The position numbers were made by a program, and so were the translations under genes. Source: Candidatus Cloacimonadota bacterium (GTDB lineage Bacteria; Cloacimonadota; Cloacimonadia; Cloacimonadales; TCS61). From it: a stretch of DNA of 37,676 nucleotides. The DNA lies in assembly GCA_021734835.1 (NCBI GenBank), contig JAIPIH010000017.1:1-37676 (forward strand), in the 5' to 3' direction. A model generated the notes under the pieces. That model was not told where the DNA came from, made no database searches, and saw nothing but the letters and a program-made list of their open reading frames with translations. Positions 35,816 to 37,676 of the stretch are shown here, one piece after another. Each line of letters starts with the position of its first letter. Positions within the stretch are counted from its first letter, which is position 1.

Positions 35816-37111
35816 ATGAGAAATTGTTTGATCATAATAATATCGTCGCTGAGTCTTCATTTATTTGGAGTAGTTGGTTTTGTTGTAAATTCCGGAAGTG
35901 AGACATTGTCGAGAATAGATTTTGAGACGGGTGAAGTTAATAATACATTTTGCACCTTAGGCTCAATGCCAAATCGCGTTGGTCTAACTCCGGAGTATGC
36001 TTATGTAGTTAACTCAGGTGATAATAGTATCCAGAAAATTGATTTAACCAGCGGAACTACAATTTCCAACATATATATTGAAAATTCCTCAAATCCGTAT
36101 GATATAATCATAAATGAAGATTACGCTTATGTTACCGGTGGATTGATCAACAAAGTTTATCAAATTGATCTTACTACCGATACAGTTATAGCTTATGCTA
36201 ATGTAGGAGGAAATCCTGCTGGTATGGCTATTCTAAATGGTAAGTTGTATATAGGAAATAGTGATTATGGAACAGGTTACTCTAATTGCTCAGTTAGTGT
36301 TGTAAATTTAGGATCGTTCAGTGTGGAAGCAACTATCCCAGTAGAGGTTAATCCGCAATTTTTGTCCGTAATTAATGAGAAAATTCACGTGAGTTGTGGG
36401 GGAGACTGGATCACGACTTTTGGTAAAATATGTATAATCGAACCATCTTCAAATTCAGTTACAAATATTCTGGATATGGGTGGAGTAACCAGTAATCTTT
36501 CTTTAATGCCCAATAATAGAGTTTATATTGGTGATGGTTTTGGTATATCTCTATATGCCTATAATTCTGAAACATTTGAAATAATATATGATAACTCTAA
36601 TCCTTTCACACCAGGCGGAACAATGGTTACTTCAAACGATGAAAATCTATTTGTTCTTGGCGGGGAATGGGGGCAAAATTTTTCAGTTAAAGTTTTTGAT
36701 GTTAATGAGAATCTGACAAATGAATATATCGTTGGCTTGTATGCAACCGATATCAAGTTAGTAAACGATGAAGTTTCTGTTAATGAACAAACAATTCCTC
36801 ATTCCTCAATACAAAGTTACAATATATCTAACTATCCCAATCCTTTTAAACCGTCAGGTGCCGGTCGCGGTCCTGGCACAACTATCAAACTTGATCTGGC
36901 AGAATCAGGTAAAATCGAATTAGAAATTTATAACATAAAAGGTCAAAAAGTTAAGACTTTGCTGGATGCCTATTCTTCAAAAGAACATTTTGAGATTATC
37001 TGGCGAGGAACTGACGACAGCAAAAAGAAAGTATCAAGTGGTAATTATTTCATAAAACTTAAAGTGAATGGAGAAGAAAAAGCTGTGAGCAAATGCATTT
37101 TGCTGAAGTAA
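35816..37111 (+). CDS. Exported YncE-like beta-propeller with sorting domain; candidate BtuG-like B12-capture protein
   Basis: 431 aa. ATG 35816 chosen because AGGGGA lies 7 nt upstream and the signal peptide starts there (MRNCLIIIISSLSLHLFG). Residues about 20-325 repeat a blade pattern such as AYVVNSGDNSIQKIDLTSGTT and AYVTGGLINKVYQIDLTTDT, typical of seven-bladed YncE-like propellers. A C-terminal sorting domain follows (NYPNPFKPSG to SKCILLK) with a small glycine-rich insert. It begins 17 nt after btuB. In Bacteroides the propeller lipoprotein BtuG sits beside BtuB and binds B12 very tightly; a matching role here is inferred from fold and position. Unlike BtuG it has no lipobox. Confidence 0.82.
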   Translation: MRNCLIIIISSLSLHLFGVVGFVVNSGSETLSRIDFETGEVNNTFCTLGSMPNRVGLTPEYAYVVNSGDNSIQKIDLTSGTTISNIYIENSSNPYDIIINEDYAYVTGGLINKVYQIDLTTDTVIAYANVGGNPAGMAILNGKLYIGNSDYGTGYSNCSVSVVNLGSFSVEATIPVEVNPQFLSVINEKIHVSCGGDWITTFGKICIIEPSSNSVTNILDMGGVTSNLSLMPNNRVYIGDGFGISLYAYNSETFEIIYDNSNPFTPGGTMVTSNDENLFVLGGEWGQNFSVKVFDVNENLTNEYIVGLYATDIKLVNDEVSVNEQTIPHSSIQSYNISNYPNPFKPSGAGRGPGTTIKLDLAESGKIELEIYNIKGQKVKTLLDAYSSKEHFEIIWRGTDDSKKKVSSGNYFIKLKVNGEEKAVSKCILLK

Positions 37112-37205
37112 AGAAATAAGTTTGTTTATCCATAATGTTTATCTAGAACTCATTGCCCATTAACAAGTTCTGATTTCGCTTTGCAAAACGTGAATTATAT
37201 AACAT

Positions 37206-37439
37206 CTTTATTAAAAGTTGTTTACAAAAAGTAAAAATCAGAAAACTTACATTTATTATATTTTAAGACATAGTTTTGCAACACATCGATTGGAACAGGG
37301 AGAAGACTTGAGATACATTCAAAAATTACTGGGTCACAAAAGTTTTAAGACTACTGAGATTTATACGCATATAACCAAAACAGGTATGGTTAAAATCAAA
37401 AGTCCAGTAGACAATTTAAATTTAAAGGCTGATGATTAA
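37206..37439 (+). pseudogene. Tyrosine recombinase remnant, truncated and frameshifted
   Basis: The 3' part encodes the end of a tyrosine recombinase: [37 protein letters not shown], with the LLGHK histidine and the IYTHI tyrosine nucleophile. The His of the HxLR motif is lost. Upstream, another frame reads [11 protein letters not shown], which is the normal sequence just before that motif; the two frames are joined by a five-base stretch at 37255-37259 where three bases would keep the frame. The first two thirds of the enzyme, with the catalytic Arg and Lys, are absent. It therefore cannot be active. The best likeness is to XerD/integron-type recombinases. Confidence 0.75.
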
Positions 37440-37485
37440 ATGTACACAATAACTCAATCCAAAAAGTTATTATGTACATTTTTAT
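37440..37485 (+). terminator. Terminator-like hairpin after the recombinase remnant
   Basis: ATGTACACAATAACT (37440-37454) pairs with AGTTATTATGTACAT (37465-37479), 14 of 15 positions, with a 10-nt loop and five T within the next six bases. A further partial copy of the second arm, AGTTATGTGTACA, follows at 37500-37512. Confidence 0.5.
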
Positions 37486-37536
37486 TATATCTATATGTTA
37501 GTTATGTGTACAAAAAAAATTGCCGCAGGTACATAT

Positions 37537-37631
37537 GTTAAACAAAATTCCGCTTCGCTCCATTTTGTTTAATGCCGGCGTGTCCACTATAGAAAAACTC
37601 GCAAAAGTATCGAAGCGGAACAATGTTTAAC
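37537..37631. repeat. Nested inverted repeats, degenerate attC-like
   Basis: Inner hairpin: TTAAACAAAAT (37538-37548) pairs perfectly with ATTTTGTTTAA (37562-37572) over a 13-nt loop. Outer repeat: 37537-37557 is inverted at 37611-37631 (18 of 21 positions), both ends being GTTAAAC/GTTTAAC and sharing TTCCGCTTCG. TGCCGGCGTG follows the inner hairpin, close to the GCCGGCGTTA seen at the right end of many integron attC sites. No gene is visible from 37440 to the window end. Confidence 0.5.
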
Positions 37632-37676
37632 AATACGTTCACGTTTACTCGCAAATCGGCAACCGTGGACTTTGAT

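Noticed and set aside
37218..37439. Small intact gene for a 73-aa integrase
   Set aside because: It lacks two thirds of the enzyme, and the normal upstream sequence continues in another frame, so it is a remnant and not a gene.

Overview
The window is AT-rich and densely coded, and comes from a Gram-negative bacterium. The evidence for an outer membrane is TonB-dependent receptors, other outer-membrane beta-barrels and lipoproteins. Four proteins end in the same C-terminal sorting-type domain (YPNPFNPxT near its start, ending in K-K/R-M-x-L-x-K or similar). That domain, together with C25 peptidase, dockerin and poly-gamma-glutamate genes, suggests Candidatus Cloacimonadota or a relative in the FCB group. 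This placement is an inference from gene content; no marker gene is present.

Region A (1-12807, + strand) reads as one long gene train with gaps of 15 nt or less or small overlaps. It holds a left-truncated multidomain surface protein, a C25 (gingipain-family) peptidase carrying a dockerin, a lipoprotein with a cohesin-like domain, pgsB, pgsC and pgsW for poly-gamma-glutamate, an unknown exported protein and an outer-membrane beta-barrel. It looks like a module that makes a polyglutamate layer and also anchors or processes surface proteins. Region B (13100-15073) is a lone sorting-domain surface protein with a clear terminator.

Region C (15121-17484, - strand) holds a B12-binding radical SAM protein (DUF4080 type) and a LicC-like nucleotidyltransferase. 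Region D (17776-28399, + strand) starts from a good promoter with an 1812-aa hybrid Ser/Thr kinase/ATPase/TPR/GAF/histidine kinase. An unrecognised protein, a 958-aa exported TPR protein and a receptor-like beta-barrel without a plug follow.

Region E (28400-37111) is vitamin B12 uptake. A cobalamin riboswitch precedes btuF and btuC. A divergent Fe-S cluster operon (Rrf2 regulator, cysteine desulfurase, IscU fused to a DUF59-like domain, - strand) is inserted here. Then come a btuD-like ATPase, a btuB-like receptor and an exported beta-propeller protein in the place where Bacteroides encode the B12-capturing BtuG. Region F (37112-37676) has no intact gene. It holds a frameshifted tyrosine-recombinase remnant, a terminator-like hairpin and nested inverted repeats that resemble a degenerate integron attC site.

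The most interesting points are the dockerin-peptidase/cohesin-lipoprotein pair joined to a Gram-negative poly-gamma-glutamate operon, the BtuG-like propeller with a sorting domain instead of a lipid anchor, and the B12 locus split by an isc operon.
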